Below are positions 16,692-25,236 of a stretch of 64,000 bases of DNA, one piece after another. Position 1 is the stretch's first letter. The number at the start of each line of letters is the position of its first letter. A program made the position numbers and the translations under genes. Under the pieces are notes generated by a model, which saw only the letters and a program-made list of their open reading frames with translations, searched no databases and had not been told where the DNA came from. The stretch is from the NCBI RefSeq assembly GCF_023707985.1, contig NZ_BRCF01000001.1, forward strand, positions 121,967-185,966. Direction: 5' to 3'. Origin of the DNA: Sporosarcina sp. NCCP-2716 (lineage in GTDB: Bacteria > Bacillota > Bacilli > Bacillales_A > Planococcaceae).

Positions 16692-17889
16692 AATTGGAAC
16701 GGGTGGCAGAGAGCGTCCCCGCATTCCGTTTTGCCCAAGTGGCGGCAAGGGCGAAACAGGCGAGCAGGATGGCAGTGCCGAGGAAATAAGGCGCTGTCAT
16801 CTTCCAGTCGAAGACGAAACCGGCGAGCGCCGGGCCGACCATGTTGCCGAGACTCATATAGGCATTCATCATACCGGCGGCGTAGCCCTGCTCGTCCCCG
16901 GCGAGCTTGGAGACGAGCGTGTTGACGGCCGGCCGGAGCAGTGCCGTCGCTGTCGAGAAGATCGTCGCGACGAGCAGGATCGACCAGAACTGGTTGACGA
17001 ACGTGATGCCGAGCATCGAAATAGCTGCTGCGACTAAGTTGATGAGGATGACACGCATCTCACCGTAACGTTTGAACAGCCGCTCGATGACGAACGTCTG
17101 GATGATGACACCGACGAACCCGCCGACCGTAATGATGACCGCGATCATCAGCGGTGTGTAGTCATACTTGATGCCGACATAGAGGGAGATGGTCGACTGG
17201 AAATTAGCCAGGCCGAACGAGAAGACGAACATGACGATCAGGACGACGAAGTACGGCTTAGTGGCCGATCTCGCAATTTGCCGGAACAGGTTGCCCCCCT
17301 GTTTCGGACCGGCCTCTTCCGTTGCGGCCGGCGCCGGGTTCGGCAGGATGTACATGGACATGACAGCGGCGAACAGAGCCGCTCCTGCTGCAAAGTAGAA
17401 TGGGAACTGCAGTCCGAACTTCGACAGGAACCCGCCGATCCCCGGTCCGATCATGAAACCGAGGGACATCGACGCGCCGAGCAGCCCCATGCCGCGTCCG
17501 CGTCCTTCGTAAGAAGTGATGTCGGCGACGAACGCCATCATCGGAGGGATGAGGAATGCAGAGCCGATCCCTGAGAAGAAGCGGGCGGCGAACAGCATCC
17601 ACAAGTGTGTGGACATCCCGAACGCGAGCTGCGACAGTCCGTACAGGAGAAGGCCGAAGATGATAATCTTCTTCCGGCCGTGCCGGTCGGAAAGGGAACC
17701 GGATATCGGGGAGAAGATGAATTGTGCAAACGAAAACACGGCGATGAGCGAGCCGAGTGCTGCGCCGGCGACCCCGAACGTCGCCAGATAATCGGGCATG
17801 ATCGGGATGATGAGTCCGATGCCGGACATGGTGATGAACATATTGAACATGAGAATATAGATTGCGATAGGTGTTTTCTTGCCGGCCAA
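16690..17889 (-). CDS. MFS drug-type exporter
   Basis: A 399-residue major facilitator with about 12 hydrophobic segments, resembling the Bmr/NorA/TetA drug:H+ antiporter group. Motif A is present as GSLSDRHGRKK after the second segment, and the motif C-like GFMIGPGIGGFL lies in segment 5. I set the start at the TTG 17889-17887, because AAGGAGG lies just upstream (17898-17904) and the resulting length fits the family. The open frame continues 46 codons further but runs into repeat array 2. Substrate unknown. Confidence 0.78.
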   Translation of the reverse strand: MAGKKTPIAIYILMFNMFITMSGIGLIIPIMPDYLATFGVAGAALGSLIAVFSFAQFIFSPISGSLSDRHGRKKIIIFGLLLYGLSQLAFGMSTHLWMLFAARFFSGIGSAFLIPPMMAFVADITSYEGRGRGMGLLGASMSLGFMIGPGIGGFLSKFGLQFPFYFAAGAALFAAVMSMYILPNPAPAATEEAGPKQGGNLFRQIARSATKPYFVVLIVMFVFSFGLANFQSTISLYVGIKYDYTPLMIAVIITVGGFVGVIIQTFVIERLFKRYGEMRVILINLVAAAISMLGITFVNQFWSILLVATIFSTATALLRPAVNTLVSKLAGDEQGYAAGMMNAYMSLGNMVGPALAGFVFDWKMTAPYFLGTAILLACFALAATWAKRNAGTLSATRSN

Positions 17890-17953
17890 ACGGGTTCCTC
17901 CTTTTTGTAACTGCGGTTGCTTGCTCAAGTGTATCATATCGCGCTCTTTGGCG

Positions 17954-18205
17954 TTATTTCCGACAGCTTGGGGTTCGTGGTGTTCGGTGGACAATAGGTA
18001 AGCTCCTTTGTGCCCGCGAGGTTCCAAACAGTTGCACTTCGGTAATTAAGGAGTTGTTCTAGTGCCCGTTGGAGCGTGCGAACGAGTCATCCGGTCACTA
18101 GGGCGCTTTGCTAGTGACCGTGAAAGACCCCAGCAGCCTCGCCCGGTCACAAAGGGACACCCCTAGTGCCCGCGAGATTCCAATCAAGTGCACTACGGTA
18201 ACTAA
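17954..18205. repeat. 52-bp period palindromic tandem array 2
   Basis: Four clear 43-bp units start at 18007, 18059, 18111 and 18163, exactly 52 bp apart, with a degenerate fifth around 17954-17997. Ends resemble CTAGTGCCCG or CTAGTGACCG and CGGTCACTAG or CGGTAACTAA, the same family as array 1. Units 18007 and 18163 share most of their inner sequence (cgagRttccaa...), while the other two differ. The 390-bp gap between the MFS start and potD holds only this array, the MFS ribosome site and the potD terminator. Confidence 0.82.
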
Positions 18206-18236
18206 GGAGTCTCCCCTCAAGCCCAACTCCGCACAA

Positions 18237-18269
18237 CAAAAAAGCAGAAGCGCCCAAGCGCTTCTGCTT
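18237..18269 (-). terminator. Terminator of the pot operon
   Basis: AAGCAGAAGCG (18242-18252) pairs with CGCTTCTGCTT (18259-18269). On the minus strand the hairpin is followed by a T-run (18243-18237), just after the potD stop. Confidence 0.88.
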
Positions 18270-18279
18270 CCCGTTCCAA

Positions 18280-19353
18280 TCACTTCATATCCATCTTGAA
18301 CTCAAGGAACAATTCATTGTAAAAACCGAGCATCTCCAAACCGAGGTCCTTGTACACTTCCAGATGACCGCGCGCTTCCTCGTCCGGGTAGTACCGCTCA
18401 TCGGACGTCACTTCGGGATCCATGAAATCGAGCGCCTTCAGGTTCGGTGTTGAATAACCGACGTAATCGGCATTCTGGGCAGCGACTTCAGGCCGTAGCA
18501 TGAAGTCGATGAACTTATAGGCGCCGTCGATGTTCTTGACAGTCCGCGGGATGACGATATTGTCGAACCACAAGTTCGAACCTTCCTCCGGCACGACATA
18601 CGTGATGTCTTCGTTCTCGGACATCATATCCGCCGCCTGGCCGGACCAGATGAGGGAGACGGCTGCTTCGTTGTTCATCATCATCTGCGTCACTTCGTCA
18701 CCGATGACGGCCTTGATATTCGGGCTCAGCGTCTTCAGTTTGTCTGTCGCTTCCCGCAGTTCGCGGGGGTCCGTCGAGTTGAGCGAATAGCCGAGCGAGT
18801 TCAGGCCCATGCCGATCACTTCGCGGGCGCTGTCGACGAGGACCACTTCCTGTTTCAGCGAAGGGTCCCACACGTCATCCCAGCTCTCGAACGTCTGGCC
18901 TTCGAGCAGCGACGGGTTGTACGCGATGCCGAGCGTACCCCAGAAGTAAGGGATGGAGTACTTGTTCTTCGGATCGAACGGCAGATCCTCGAAATAAGGA
19001 TCGATGTTTTTCATGTTGGGGATCTTGCTGTAATCGAGCGGGATGAGCAGGTCTTTCTTCCGCATCATTTCGACCATGTACTCCGACGGCACGGTTATGT
19101 CGTACGACGTGCCGCCCTGTTCGATCTTGCCCATCATCCCTTCGTTCGAATCGAACGTTTCGTAGATGACGTTGATGCCCGTCTCTTTTTCGAACTGCTT
19201 GATAAGATCTGGGTCAATATACTCGCCCCAGTTGTAGACCGTCAGTGTGTTGCCGCCTGCCTGTGCGCCGCTTTTCGCGAGCTGGGCGTTAACGATCATC
19301 AGGACGGCCGCTGCAATGATGATCAGCAGTGCACCGCGTATGAGTGATTTCAT
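18280..19353 (-). CDS. potD: Spermidine/putrescine-binding protein PotD
   Basis: A 357-residue extracytoplasmic solute-binding protein for polyamines. An N-terminal hydrophobic segment (GALLIIIAAAVLMIVNAQLA) acts as signal or anchor; no lipobox cysteine is visible. The mature part begins LTVYNWGEYIDPDLIKQFEKETG, the standard PotD/PotF opening, and contains PSEYMVEMM and SLIWSGQAADM. The ATG overlaps the potC stop by 4 bp. Last gene of the regulator-potABCD operon, followed by a terminator. Confidence 0.9.
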   Translation of the reverse strand: MKSLIRGALLIIIAAAVLMIVNAQLAKSGAQAGGNTLTVYNWGEYIDPDLIKQFEKETGINVIYETFDSNEGMMGKIEQGGTSYDITVPSEYMVEMMRKKDLLIPLDYSKIPNMKNIDPYFEDLPFDPKNKYSIPYFWGTLGIAYNPSLLEGQTFESWDDVWDPSLKQEVVLVDSAREVIGMGLNSLGYSLNSTDPRELREATDKLKTLSPNIKAVIGDEVTQMMMNNEAAVSLIWSGQAADMMSENEDITYVVPEEGSNLWFDNIVIPRTVKNIDGAYKFIDFMLRPEVAAQNADYVGYSTPNLKALDFMDPEVTSDERYYPDEEARGHLEVYKDLGLEMLGFYNELFLEFKMDMK

Positions 19354-20150
19354 CGTTTCACCCCCGAAGCCGGCGTCCTCGGCCGGTTTTTCAATACATA
19401 ATAGCCGAGAATCAGGCCTGCCGTAATGACGAAGATCAGGCCGGACAGGGCGTTGATCGTCAGCGTGACACCTGTGCGCGCCATGGAATAGATCTCGACG
19501 GAAAGGGTCGAGAAGCCGTTGCCCGTGACGAAGAAGGTCACGGCGAAGTCATCGAGCGAATAGGTCAGTGCCAGGAAGAACCCGGCAAAGATGCCCGGCT
19601 GGATGAACGGCAGGATGACGCGCGACATGATCTCTTTCCGGGTCGCGCCGAGGTCGAGCGCCGCGTCGATCAGTGTCGGGCTCATTTCCTGCAGTTTCGG
19701 CAGCACCATGATGACGACGATCGGGATGCTGAACGCGATGTGCGACAGAAGCACGGACGCGAATCCGAGCTTGATGCCGACCAGGGTGAAGAGGATGAGG
19801 AACGACGCTCCGATGATGACGTCCGGACTCACCATGAGGATGGAGTTCATCGACAGCATGACGTTCCGCATCGCTTTGTTGCGCATATAGTGGATCGAAA
19901 TCGCACCCATGACGCCGATCGCCGTTGAGATCAGCGCCGACAGCAGGGCGACGATGACTGTGTTCAGCACGATGCCGATCAGCCGTTTGTCCTCGAAGAC
20001 GGCAGCATAATGCTCCCATGTGAACGATTCGAAGTGCGACATCTTGCCGCCCGAATTGAATGAATAGAAGATCAGATACGCAATCGGAGCGTACAGGACG
20101 ACGAAGACAGCTATCAGATAGATCTTCGCGAGTTTACCGTTTTTTTCCAC
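19350..20150 (-). CDS. potC: Polyamine ABC permease PotC
   Basis: A 266-residue ABC permease with six hydrophobic segments and the cytoplasmic EAA loop (DAALDLGATRKEIMSRVILPFIQPGI). The sequence YSFNSGGKMSHFESFTWEHY after segment 1 is typical of PotC. GTG start at 20150 with GGGGG upstream, overlapping potB by 17 bp. It forms the membrane channel with PotB and is energised by PotA. Confidence 0.9.
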   Translation of the reverse strand: MEKNGKLAKIYLIAVFVVLYAPIAYLIFYSFNSGGKMSHFESFTWEHYAAVFEDKRLIGIVLNTVIVALLSALISTAIGVMGAISIHYMRNKAMRNVMLSMNSILMVSPDVIIGASFLILFTLVGIKLGFASVLLSHIAFSIPIVVIMVLPKLQEMSPTLIDAALDLGATRKEIMSRVILPFIQPGIFAGFFLALTYSLDDFAVTFFVTGNGFSTLSVEIYSMARTGVTLTINALSGLIFVITAGLILGYYVLKNRPRTPASGVKR

Positions 20151-20973
20151 TGCCCGCCATCCCCCTTTCGTTTGCTGTCGTCAGCAGCAGGATCACGACC
20201 ATGAACAGGATGAGGAAGACGGCGATCGTCGAACCCATGCCCCAGTTCTGTGTCACGAGGAACTGCTGTTCAATCGCGGTCCCGAGCGTGATGACCCGGT
20301 TTCCTGCGATGAGCCGAGTGATCATGAAGAGCGACAGCGCAGGGATGAAGACGACCTGGATGCCGGACTTCACACCGTTCAGCGTCAGCGGCCAGATCAC
20401 CCGGGTGAAGGTCGTCCACGCATTCGCACCGAGATCACGCGAAGCGTCGATCAGTGCCGGATTCAGCTTATCGAGCGCATTGAATATCGGCAGGATCATG
20501 AACGGGATGAAGATGTAGACCGACACGAACACGAAGCTGAAATCGGTGAACAGGATCTGGTGCTTGCCGATGCCGAACGCTTCAAGCGCGGCGTTGATCG
20601 GCCCGTATAAGCCCATCAGTCCGATGAATGCATATGTCTTCAGCAGCAGGTTGATCCATGAAGGGATGATGATGAGCAGCAGCCAGAGCTGCTTATGCTT
20701 CAGTTTGGTCAGGAAATAAGCTGTCGGGTAGGCGATGAGCAGCGAAAAGAACGTGATCAGGAAAGCGTACCAGAACGAGCTGACTGTCAGTTGCAAATAG
20801 ACGGATGTGAAAAAGTTGCTATAGTTGCTCAGCGTGAAATTGCCGCCCAGATCGAAGAATGAATAGTAGACGATCAGGCCGATCGGTGCGATGACGAACA
20901 GGATGATCCAAAGTGAATAGGGGACGAGCGGCAGCCGGAAATTCGTGCGGTTAGTTTTCATCCGCCGCACCAT
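20134..20973 (-). CDS. potB: Polyamine ABC permease PotB
   Basis: A 279-residue ABC permease, partner of PotC. Six hydrophobic segments, with the EAA loop [26 protein letters not shown]. The reading frame opens with ATG at 20973, inside potA; a second ATG at 20961 gives MKTNRTNF and is equally possible, as neither has a clear ribosome site and both would rely on coupling to potA. Confidence 0.88.
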   Translation of the reverse strand: MVRRMKTNRTNFRLPLVPYSLWIILFVIAPIGLIVYYSFFDLGGNFTLSNYSNFFTSVYLQLTVSSFWYAFLITFFSLLIAYPTAYFLTKLKHKQLWLLLIIIPSWINLLLKTYAFIGLMGLYGPINAALEAFGIGKHQILFTDFSFVFVSVYIFIPFMILPIFNALDKLNPALIDASRDLGANAWTTFTRVIWPLTLNGVKSGIQVVFIPALSLFMITRLIAGNRVITLGTAIEQQFLVTQNWGMGSTIAVFLILFMVVILLLTTANERGMAGSGKKR

Positions 20974-22054
20974 ACGCTTCGAGCCGCGCGTCGTAGTCTT
21001 CTTCGGATTCGTTCAGACGCATGACGTGGATATCTTCCGGATTGAAATCCAGACCGATCTTCTTGCCGACTTCCGCTTTCTTCGTGGAGTGCACGAGCCA
21101 TTCGTTGCCGTCTTCGTCGTAAGTCGACAGTTCGTAATGGACCCCGCGGAACAAGGATGTATCGACGGTGACCGCGAGCTTGCCGCCGTCGACCGGTGTG
21201 ATCTCCAAGTCTTCCGGACGCAGCACGATATCCACTTTCTCATTCGGCTGCAGGCCGGCATCGGCGCACTCGAACCGTTTGCCGTTGAACTCGACGAGAT
21301 AGTCTTCGATCATGACGCCCTTGACGATATTCGATTCGCCGATGAAGTCCGCGACAAAGCGGCTGATCGGCTCGTCGTAGATGTCGTTCGGCGTGCCGGA
21401 CTGCTGGATCTCCCCGAAGTTCATGACGAAAATCTCGTCTGACATGGCGAGCGCCTCTTCCTGGTCGTGCGTCACGAAGATGAACGTCTTGCCGAGCCGC
21501 TGCTGCAGTTCGCGCAATTCATACTGCATGGCCGACCGCAGTTTCAGGTCGAGTGCGGACAATGGTTCGTCGAGCAGGATGATTTCCGGGTCGTTGATGA
21601 TTGCGCGGGCGATCGCCACACGCTGACGCTGGCCGCCGGACATCTCGGTGATTTCGCGGTTTTCGTAACCGGACAGGTTGACGAACTTCAGCGCTTCCTT
21701 GACGCGGCTGTCGATTTCCGCTTTCTTCACTTTCTTGATGCGCAGTCCGAACGCGACGTTTTCATACACATTCAAATGAGGGAACAGCGCGTAATCCTGG
21801 AACACCGTATTGACTTGGCGTTCATTCGCCGGGACTTGGTTGATGGGTTTGCCGTCGAAGTAGATCGTTCCGGAGGATGGCTCGGAAAAACCCGCGATCA
21901 GCCGGAGGATCGTCGTCTTGCCGCAGCCGGAAGGGCCGAGCAGTGTATAGAATTTCCCCCGCTCCATTTCAAAGGATACATCCTTCAAAACAGTGGTTTC
22001 TTCGTTGAATCGTTTGCTGACATTCTCAAAACGGATGATCGGTTGTGTGGACAA
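20951..22054 (-). CDS. potA: Polyamine ABC ATPase PotA
   Basis: A 367-residue ATPase. Walker [10 protein letters not shown], signature [13 protein letters not shown], Walker [14 protein letters not shown]-loop [10 protein letters not shown], then a TOBE-type regulatory domain (about 240-360). TTG start at 22054 with AGGGGGA upstream. It lies 17 bp after the XRE-cupin regulator gene and overlaps potB, so the five genes form one transcript. Confidence 0.91.
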   Translation of the reverse strand: MSTQPIIRFENVSKRFNEETTVLKDVSFEMERGKFYTLLGPSGCGKTTILRLIAGFSEPSSGTIYFDGKPINQVPANERQVNTVFQDYALFPHLNVYENVAFGLRIKKVKKAEIDSRVKEALKFVNLSGYENREITEMSGGQRQRVAIARAIINDPEIILLDEPLSALDLKLRSAMQYELRELQQRLGKTFIFVTHDQEEALAMSDEIFVMNFGEIQQSGTPNDIYDEPISRFVADFIGESNIVKGVMIEDYLVEFNGKRFECADAGLQPNEKVDIVLRPEDLEITPVDGGKLAVTVDTSLFRGVHYELSTYDEDGNEWLVHSTKKAEVGKKIGLDFNPEDIHVMRLNESEEDYDARLEAYGAADEN

Positions 22055-22071
22055 GGAAGGTCCCCCTTTTT

Positions 22072-22614
22072 CTATAGATAAGATTCCGTAGCGACGAGGA
22101 GCAGTTCGCTCACTCCGTCGTGTGCATTGTAAATCCGGTGCTGATCCTCCGCGGAATAATAGACGGCATCACCGGCTTCCGCCTGGTAAACCTGGGTGCC
22201 GATCTCTATTTCCACGTTCCCTGACAATACATAGATAAACGTTTCCGAGAGGGAAGGGGCGAACTGCTTCAGCTCCCCTTTGGCGGAAAACGTAATATGC
22301 ACAGGTTCCATGTCATTTTCGTTCGAACGGGGGATGAGCCAGCGGATTTTGTAGCCGAGTTCGTCGTTCGAATAAGTCGTCTGATCATGAGGTGAGAAAA
22401 CGACCGGCTCACTCTTCTTCGACTCATCGAAGAACTCTTTCGGGCTCGTGCCGAGCACCTCGAGCAGGGAGAACAGCGTTTCGATCGAAGGGGAGTTCAA
22501 ATCTCTCTCCAGCTGCGAAATATATCCTTTCGTCAGGTCGGTGCGCTCGCCCAGCTCTTCCTGTGTCAGCCCATTTTGTAATCGCAGCCGTTTGATCTTG
22601 CTGCCGATTTGCAT
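22072..22614 (-). CDS. XRE-cupin regulator of polyamine uptake (PuuR-like)
   Basis: A 180-residue regulator. Residues 1-60 form a Cro/CI-type helix-turn-helix ([30 protein letters not shown]); the C-terminal half is a cupin ([31 protein letters not shown]) that would sense a small ligand. Such XRE-cupin proteins commonly lead potABCD operons in Bacillales, so polyamine control is inferred. The ATG at 22614 follows GGGG; the frame opens 6 codons earlier. Its own promoter region holds two AAGT-N2-ACTT palindromes. Confidence 0.85.
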   Translation of the reverse strand: MQIGSKIKRLRLQNGLTQEELGERTDLTKGYISQLERDLNSPSIETLFSLLEVLGTSPKEFFDESKKSEPVVFSPHDQTTYSNDELGYKIRWLIPRSNENDMEPVHITFSAKGELKQFAPSLSETFIYVLSGNVEIEIGTQVYQAEAGDAVYYSAEDQHRIYNAHDGVSELLLVATESYL

Positions 22615-22640
22615 GACGTTCCCCACTTTCATCGGAGTTT

Positions 22641-22666
22641 AGTATAAGTGTACTTCAAGTTTACTT
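22641..22666 (-). promoter_or_regulatory. pot operon promoter with twin operators
   Basis: Two palindromes, AAGTGTACTT (22646-22655) and AAGTTTACTT (22657-22666), lie 11 bp centre to centre, one helical turn. On the minus strand they sit immediately upstream of TATACT (-10, 22646-22641), inside the promoter spacer and -35 region. Binding there would block RNA polymerase; autoregulation by the XRE-cupin protein is the natural inference. Confidence 0.65.
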
Positions 22667-22770
22667 TTAGCGTCTTTCATTATACAAAACCTTTGCAGGA
22701 ATGCAATAGTGAAATGATTGGAAAGGAAAATTCATCTGCTTCCCCGTGCAGGAAGGAGGCACCGGAATCA

Positions 22771-22799
22771 TTGTGTTCTCAGCGTGGGAGTAGTAAACT
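22771..22799 (+). promoter_or_regulatory. Promoter of the Cys-rich protein gene
   Basis: TTGTGT (22771-22776), 17-bp spacer, TAAACT (22794-22799), 25 bp upstream of the TTG start at 22825. Confidence 0.5.
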
Positions 22800-22824
22800 G
22801 AAACAAAGAAATGGAGGGTTCCGA

Positions 22825-23151
22825 TTGGGCGAGAAAATGACTTTCTACTTTGACCCGGAAGACCGGCACTGGAACAATATGCTGAAGGCGGCACTGGAAG
22901 GACGGACACCGCCTGTGAGAGACGGGGAGAAGCGGGTGTTCCTGTTCCATAAGGAAACGGTCATCGAGTGGGACGAAATGGCGAACCACTGCATCTGCTG
23001 CATGGAACCGCTTCTGTACAACGAACAGTTCGACTCGGTCTTCTGCGGCGCGTGTGACGAGTGGCGCGAGGCGTCCTGTAATGACCCCGAGTGCGAATAT
23101 TGCGGGGACCGCCCGGCGAGACCGTCGCTGTGCCTCGATGCAGAAAACTGA
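22825..23151 (+). CDS. Small Cys-rich, probably zinc-binding protein
   Basis: A 108-residue protein I do not recognise. The first half is acidic and aromatic (FYFDPEDRHWNNML). The second half holds eight cysteines in CxxC-like pairs: CICC, CGAC, then CNDPECEYC, which suggests one or two zinc sites. TTG start at 22825, set by GGAGGG with 6-base spacing; the longer frame upstream crosses the pot regulatory region. It has its own candidate promoter and is not coupled to its neighbours. Confidence 0.6.
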   Translation: MGEKMTFYFDPEDRHWNNMLKAALEGRTPPVRDGEKRVFLFHKETVIEWDEMANHCICCMEPLLYNEQFDSVFCGACDEWREASCNDPECEYCGDRPARPSLCLDAEN

Positions 23152-23219
23152 TCCGGGCGCTCTGCTTCTCAATTACCGGGTCATTGCCGATAATCATTCT
23201 TAAAAGTAAATCATTCTAA

Positions 23220-23248
23220 TTGATATTCTGGCGGACGTTTGGTACGAT
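23220..23248 (+). promoter_or_regulatory. Promoter of ykuU-ykuV
   Basis: TTGATA (23220-23225), 17-bp spacer, TACGAT (23243-23248), preceded by AT-rich sequence. A good sigma-A match 58 bp before the ykuU start. Confidence 0.62.
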
Positions 23249-23305
23249 ATAGAAGAATTGAGCAGATGAGATGGCTGCTCTAAAGATAAATTGGAGGGAT
23301 TTTGA

Positions 23306-23848
23306 ATGGCAGAACGCATGGTTGGGAAACAAGCTCCACGATTTGAAATGGAAGCAGTAATGAAGGACAAGTCCTTCGGGAAAGTAAGTCTTGAAGAAAA
23401 CATGAAAAACGACAAGTGGACAGTCCTTTTCTTCTATCCAATGGACTTCACTTTCGTGTGCCCTACTGAAATCACAGCAATGTCCGACCGCTATGATGAA
23501 TTCGAAGATCTCGATGCTGAAGTGATCGGTGTCTCCACAGATACGATCCACACACATAAAGCATGGATCAACACAGACCGCAAAGACAATGGTCTCGGCG
23601 AACTGAACTATCCGCTTGCTGCAGACACAAACCACGAAGTGGCACGCAACTACGGTGTCCTGATCGAAGAAGAAGGCGTGGCACTCCGCGGACTCTTCAT
23701 CATCAACCCTGAAGGTGAAATGCAGTACCAGACTGTATTCCACAACAATATCGGCCGTGACGTCGACGAAACGCTCCGCGTACTTCAAGCGCTTCAGACA
23801 GGCGGTCTCTGCCCGGCGAACTGGCGTCCAGGTCAGGAAACCCTGTAA
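23306..23848 (+). CDS. ykuU: 2-Cys peroxiredoxin YkuU
   Basis: A 180-residue typical 2-Cys peroxiredoxin, reducing peroxides in the cytosol. The peroxidatic cysteine is in DFTFVCPTE and the resolving cysteine near the C-terminus in GGLCPANW. Length and sequence match B. subtilis YkuU. The ATG at 23306 follows GGAGGG. It is followed after 89 bp by ykuV with no terminator, so the two are probably co-transcribed. Confidence 0.9.
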   Translation: MAERMVGKQAPRFEMEAVMKDKSFGKVSLEENMKNDKWTVLFFYPMDFTFVCPTEITAMSDRYDEFEDLDAEVIGVSTDTIHTHKAWINTDRKDNGLGELNYPLAADTNHEVARNYGVLIEEEGVALRGLFIINPEGEMQYQTVFHNNIGRDVDETLRVLQALQTGGLCPANWRPGQETL

Positions 23849-23937
23849 GACCGGAACCATACTTATCAAGCAGATTGACAGCAATGTCCCCGTTCAGCAT
23901 CCGCTGCGGGGATTTTCACTCAAAGGAGGATATTCCA

Positions 23938-24387
23938 ATGAAACTACGTGAACAGATGCCTGAATTGGACGGCGCGACAGCTTGGCTGAACGGTGAAGTG
24001 ACGAAATCGGAGCTCGTCGGTGAAAAACCGACCCTCATCCACTTCTGGTCAGTGAGCTGCCATATGTGTAAAGAAGCGATGCCGGATGTCAACGCATTCC
24101 GGGACCAGTACAAAGACGAGCTGAACGTGGTGGCTGTCCATATGCCGCGTTCGGAAGACGACGTCAACCTCGATCACATCAAAGAAGTCGCTGCAGAGCA
24201 TGATATTACGCAGCCGATCTACGTGGACAGCGAACTGAAGCTGAATGACGCGTTCGAAAACCAGTACGTCCCTGCGTATTATGTATTCGACAAGGACGGC
24301 CAGCTGCGCCACTTCCAAGCGGGCGGCAGCGGCATGAAGATGCTCGAAAAACGCGTCAACCGCGTGCTCGACGAAATGAAGAAATAA
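23938..24387 (+). CDS. ykuV: Thioredoxin-like oxidoreductase YkuV
   Basis: A 149-residue thioredoxin-fold protein with active site WSVSCHMCKEAMP. It matches B. subtilis YkuV (148 aa) closely, e.g. VVAVHMPRSEDD, EHDITQPIYVDS and YYVFDKDGQLRHFQAGGSG. No signal peptide, so cytosolic. AAAGGAGGA at 23922-23930 sets the start. Probable electron donor or partner to YkuU in thiol-peroxide metabolism (inferred from adjacency), followed by a strong terminator. Confidence 0.9.
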   Translation: MKLREQMPELDGATAWLNGEVTKSELVGEKPTLIHFWSVSCHMCKEAMPDVNAFRDQYKDELNVVAVHMPRSEDDVNLDHIKEVAAEHDITQPIYVDSELKLNDAFENQYVPAYYVFDKDGQLRHFQAGGSGMKMLEKRVNRVLDEMKK

Positions 24388-24397
24388 CAGCTGAAAC

Positions 24398-24430
24398 ACC
24401 CGGCTTCCGTCAGACGGAATGCCGGGTTTT
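24398..24430 (+). terminator. Terminator after ykuV
   Basis: ACCCGGC plus TTCCGTC pairs with GACGGAA and GCCGGGT with one bulged base, followed by TTTT. Confidence 0.85.
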
Positions 24431-24438
24431 CTCATGGT

Positions 24439-24467
24439 TTGAGTGCAGTGCGCGGCTGTGGTAAACT
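24439..24467 (+). promoter_or_regulatory. ktrC promoter
   Basis: TTGAGT (24439-24444), 17-bp spacer, TAAACT (24462-24467) with the extended -10 TGG just before it. Confidence 0.6.
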
Positions 24468-24501
24468 ATACGCATTCTTATAGCTATCGGAGAGATGGAT
24501 A

Positions 24502-25161
24502 ATGAAAAAGGAATTTGTGGTCATCGGGCTCGGACGGTTCGGTGGAAGCATCGTCAATGAACTCATTGAATTGGATGCATCCGTCATGGCGATCGACATA
24601 TCGCAGGACCGTGTAGCGGAATATGCACAGATCGCGACTCAGGCGGTGGCCGCGGATACGACTGATGAGTCGACATTGCGGTCGCTCGGCATCCGGAACT
24701 TCGAACATGTCGTCGTCGCCATCGGGGAAAACATCCAGGCGAGTATTTTAACGACGCTCATCCTGAAGGAGATTGGTGTGCCGACCATCACAGTGAAAGC
24801 GCAAAATGATTATCACGAAAAAGTGCTGCGGAAAATCGGTGCGGACCATGTCATCCATCCGGAACGGGATATGGGAAGACGGATTGCGAACCGGCTCGTC
24901 TCCAACGACATCCTCGACTACCTGGAGCTGTCCGAGGAGTATTCCATCGTCGAAATCCGCGCGAATACCAAACTTTCAGGGGCTTCACTCATCGACCTCG
25001 ACATCCGTGCCAAATACGGTGTCAACATCGTCGCCATCAAGCGGGAAGATCATATCCTCGTGTCCCCACAGGCGATCGAAGAGATCCAGCTGAACGACAT
25101 CCTCATCGTCATCGGATCCGACGTCGACATCCACCGCTTCGAGAGGAAAGTGCTCCATTAA
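24502..25161 (+). CDS. ktrC: K+ uptake regulatory subunit KtrC
   Basis: A 219-residue cytosolic RCK protein that gates a Ktr-type potassium channel at the membrane. The RCK_N domain opens VIGLGRFGGSI (GxGxxG nucleotide site), and the RCK_C domain covers roughly 135-219 (SLIDLDIRAKYGVNIVAI). Length and order match B. subtilis KtrC, whose RCK_C domain binds c-di-AMP. The membrane subunit (KtrD or KtrB) is not in the window, as is usual for KtrC. It faces rnjA across a shared terminator, as in B. subtilis. Confidence 0.9.
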   Translation: MKKEFVVIGLGRFGGSIVNELIELDASVMAIDISQDRVAEYAQIATQAVAADTTDESTLRSLGIRNFEHVVVAIGENIQASILTTLILKEIGVPTITVKAQNDYHEKVLRKIGADHVIHPERDMGRRIANRLVSNDILDYLELSEEYSIVEIRANTKLSGASLIDLDIRAKYGVNIVAIKREDHILVSPQAIEEIQLNDILIVIGSDVDIHRFERKVLH

Positions 25162-25178
25162 CAAGAACGGCATAGAAA

Positions 25179-25228
25179 AAAAGGGCTGTCTCGGAAAGTC
25201 ATCAATGACTTCCAGGGACGGCCCTTTT
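25179..25228. terminator. Bidirectional terminator ktrC/rnjA
   Basis: AAAAGGGC..GTC pairs with GAC..GCCCTTTT, with an inner GGAAGTCAT-type stem; A-run and T-run on both flanks. Confidence 0.85.
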
Positions 25229-25236
25229 GCTATCGG

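Noticed and set aside
17890-18027. N-terminal extension of the MFS exporter
   Set aside because: The extension runs through a degenerate repeat-array unit and lacks a ribosome site; the TTG at 17889 has a strong one and gives normal length.
16690-18279. Mobile element flanked by the two arrays (1-251 and 17954-18205)
   Set aside because: The interval holds ordinary core genes in the expected context, with no transposase or integrase and no target duplication.
23190-23230. PerR or Fur box before the peroxiredoxin gene ykuU
   Set aside because: The AT-rich stretch matches the 15-bp consensus at only about half of its positions.
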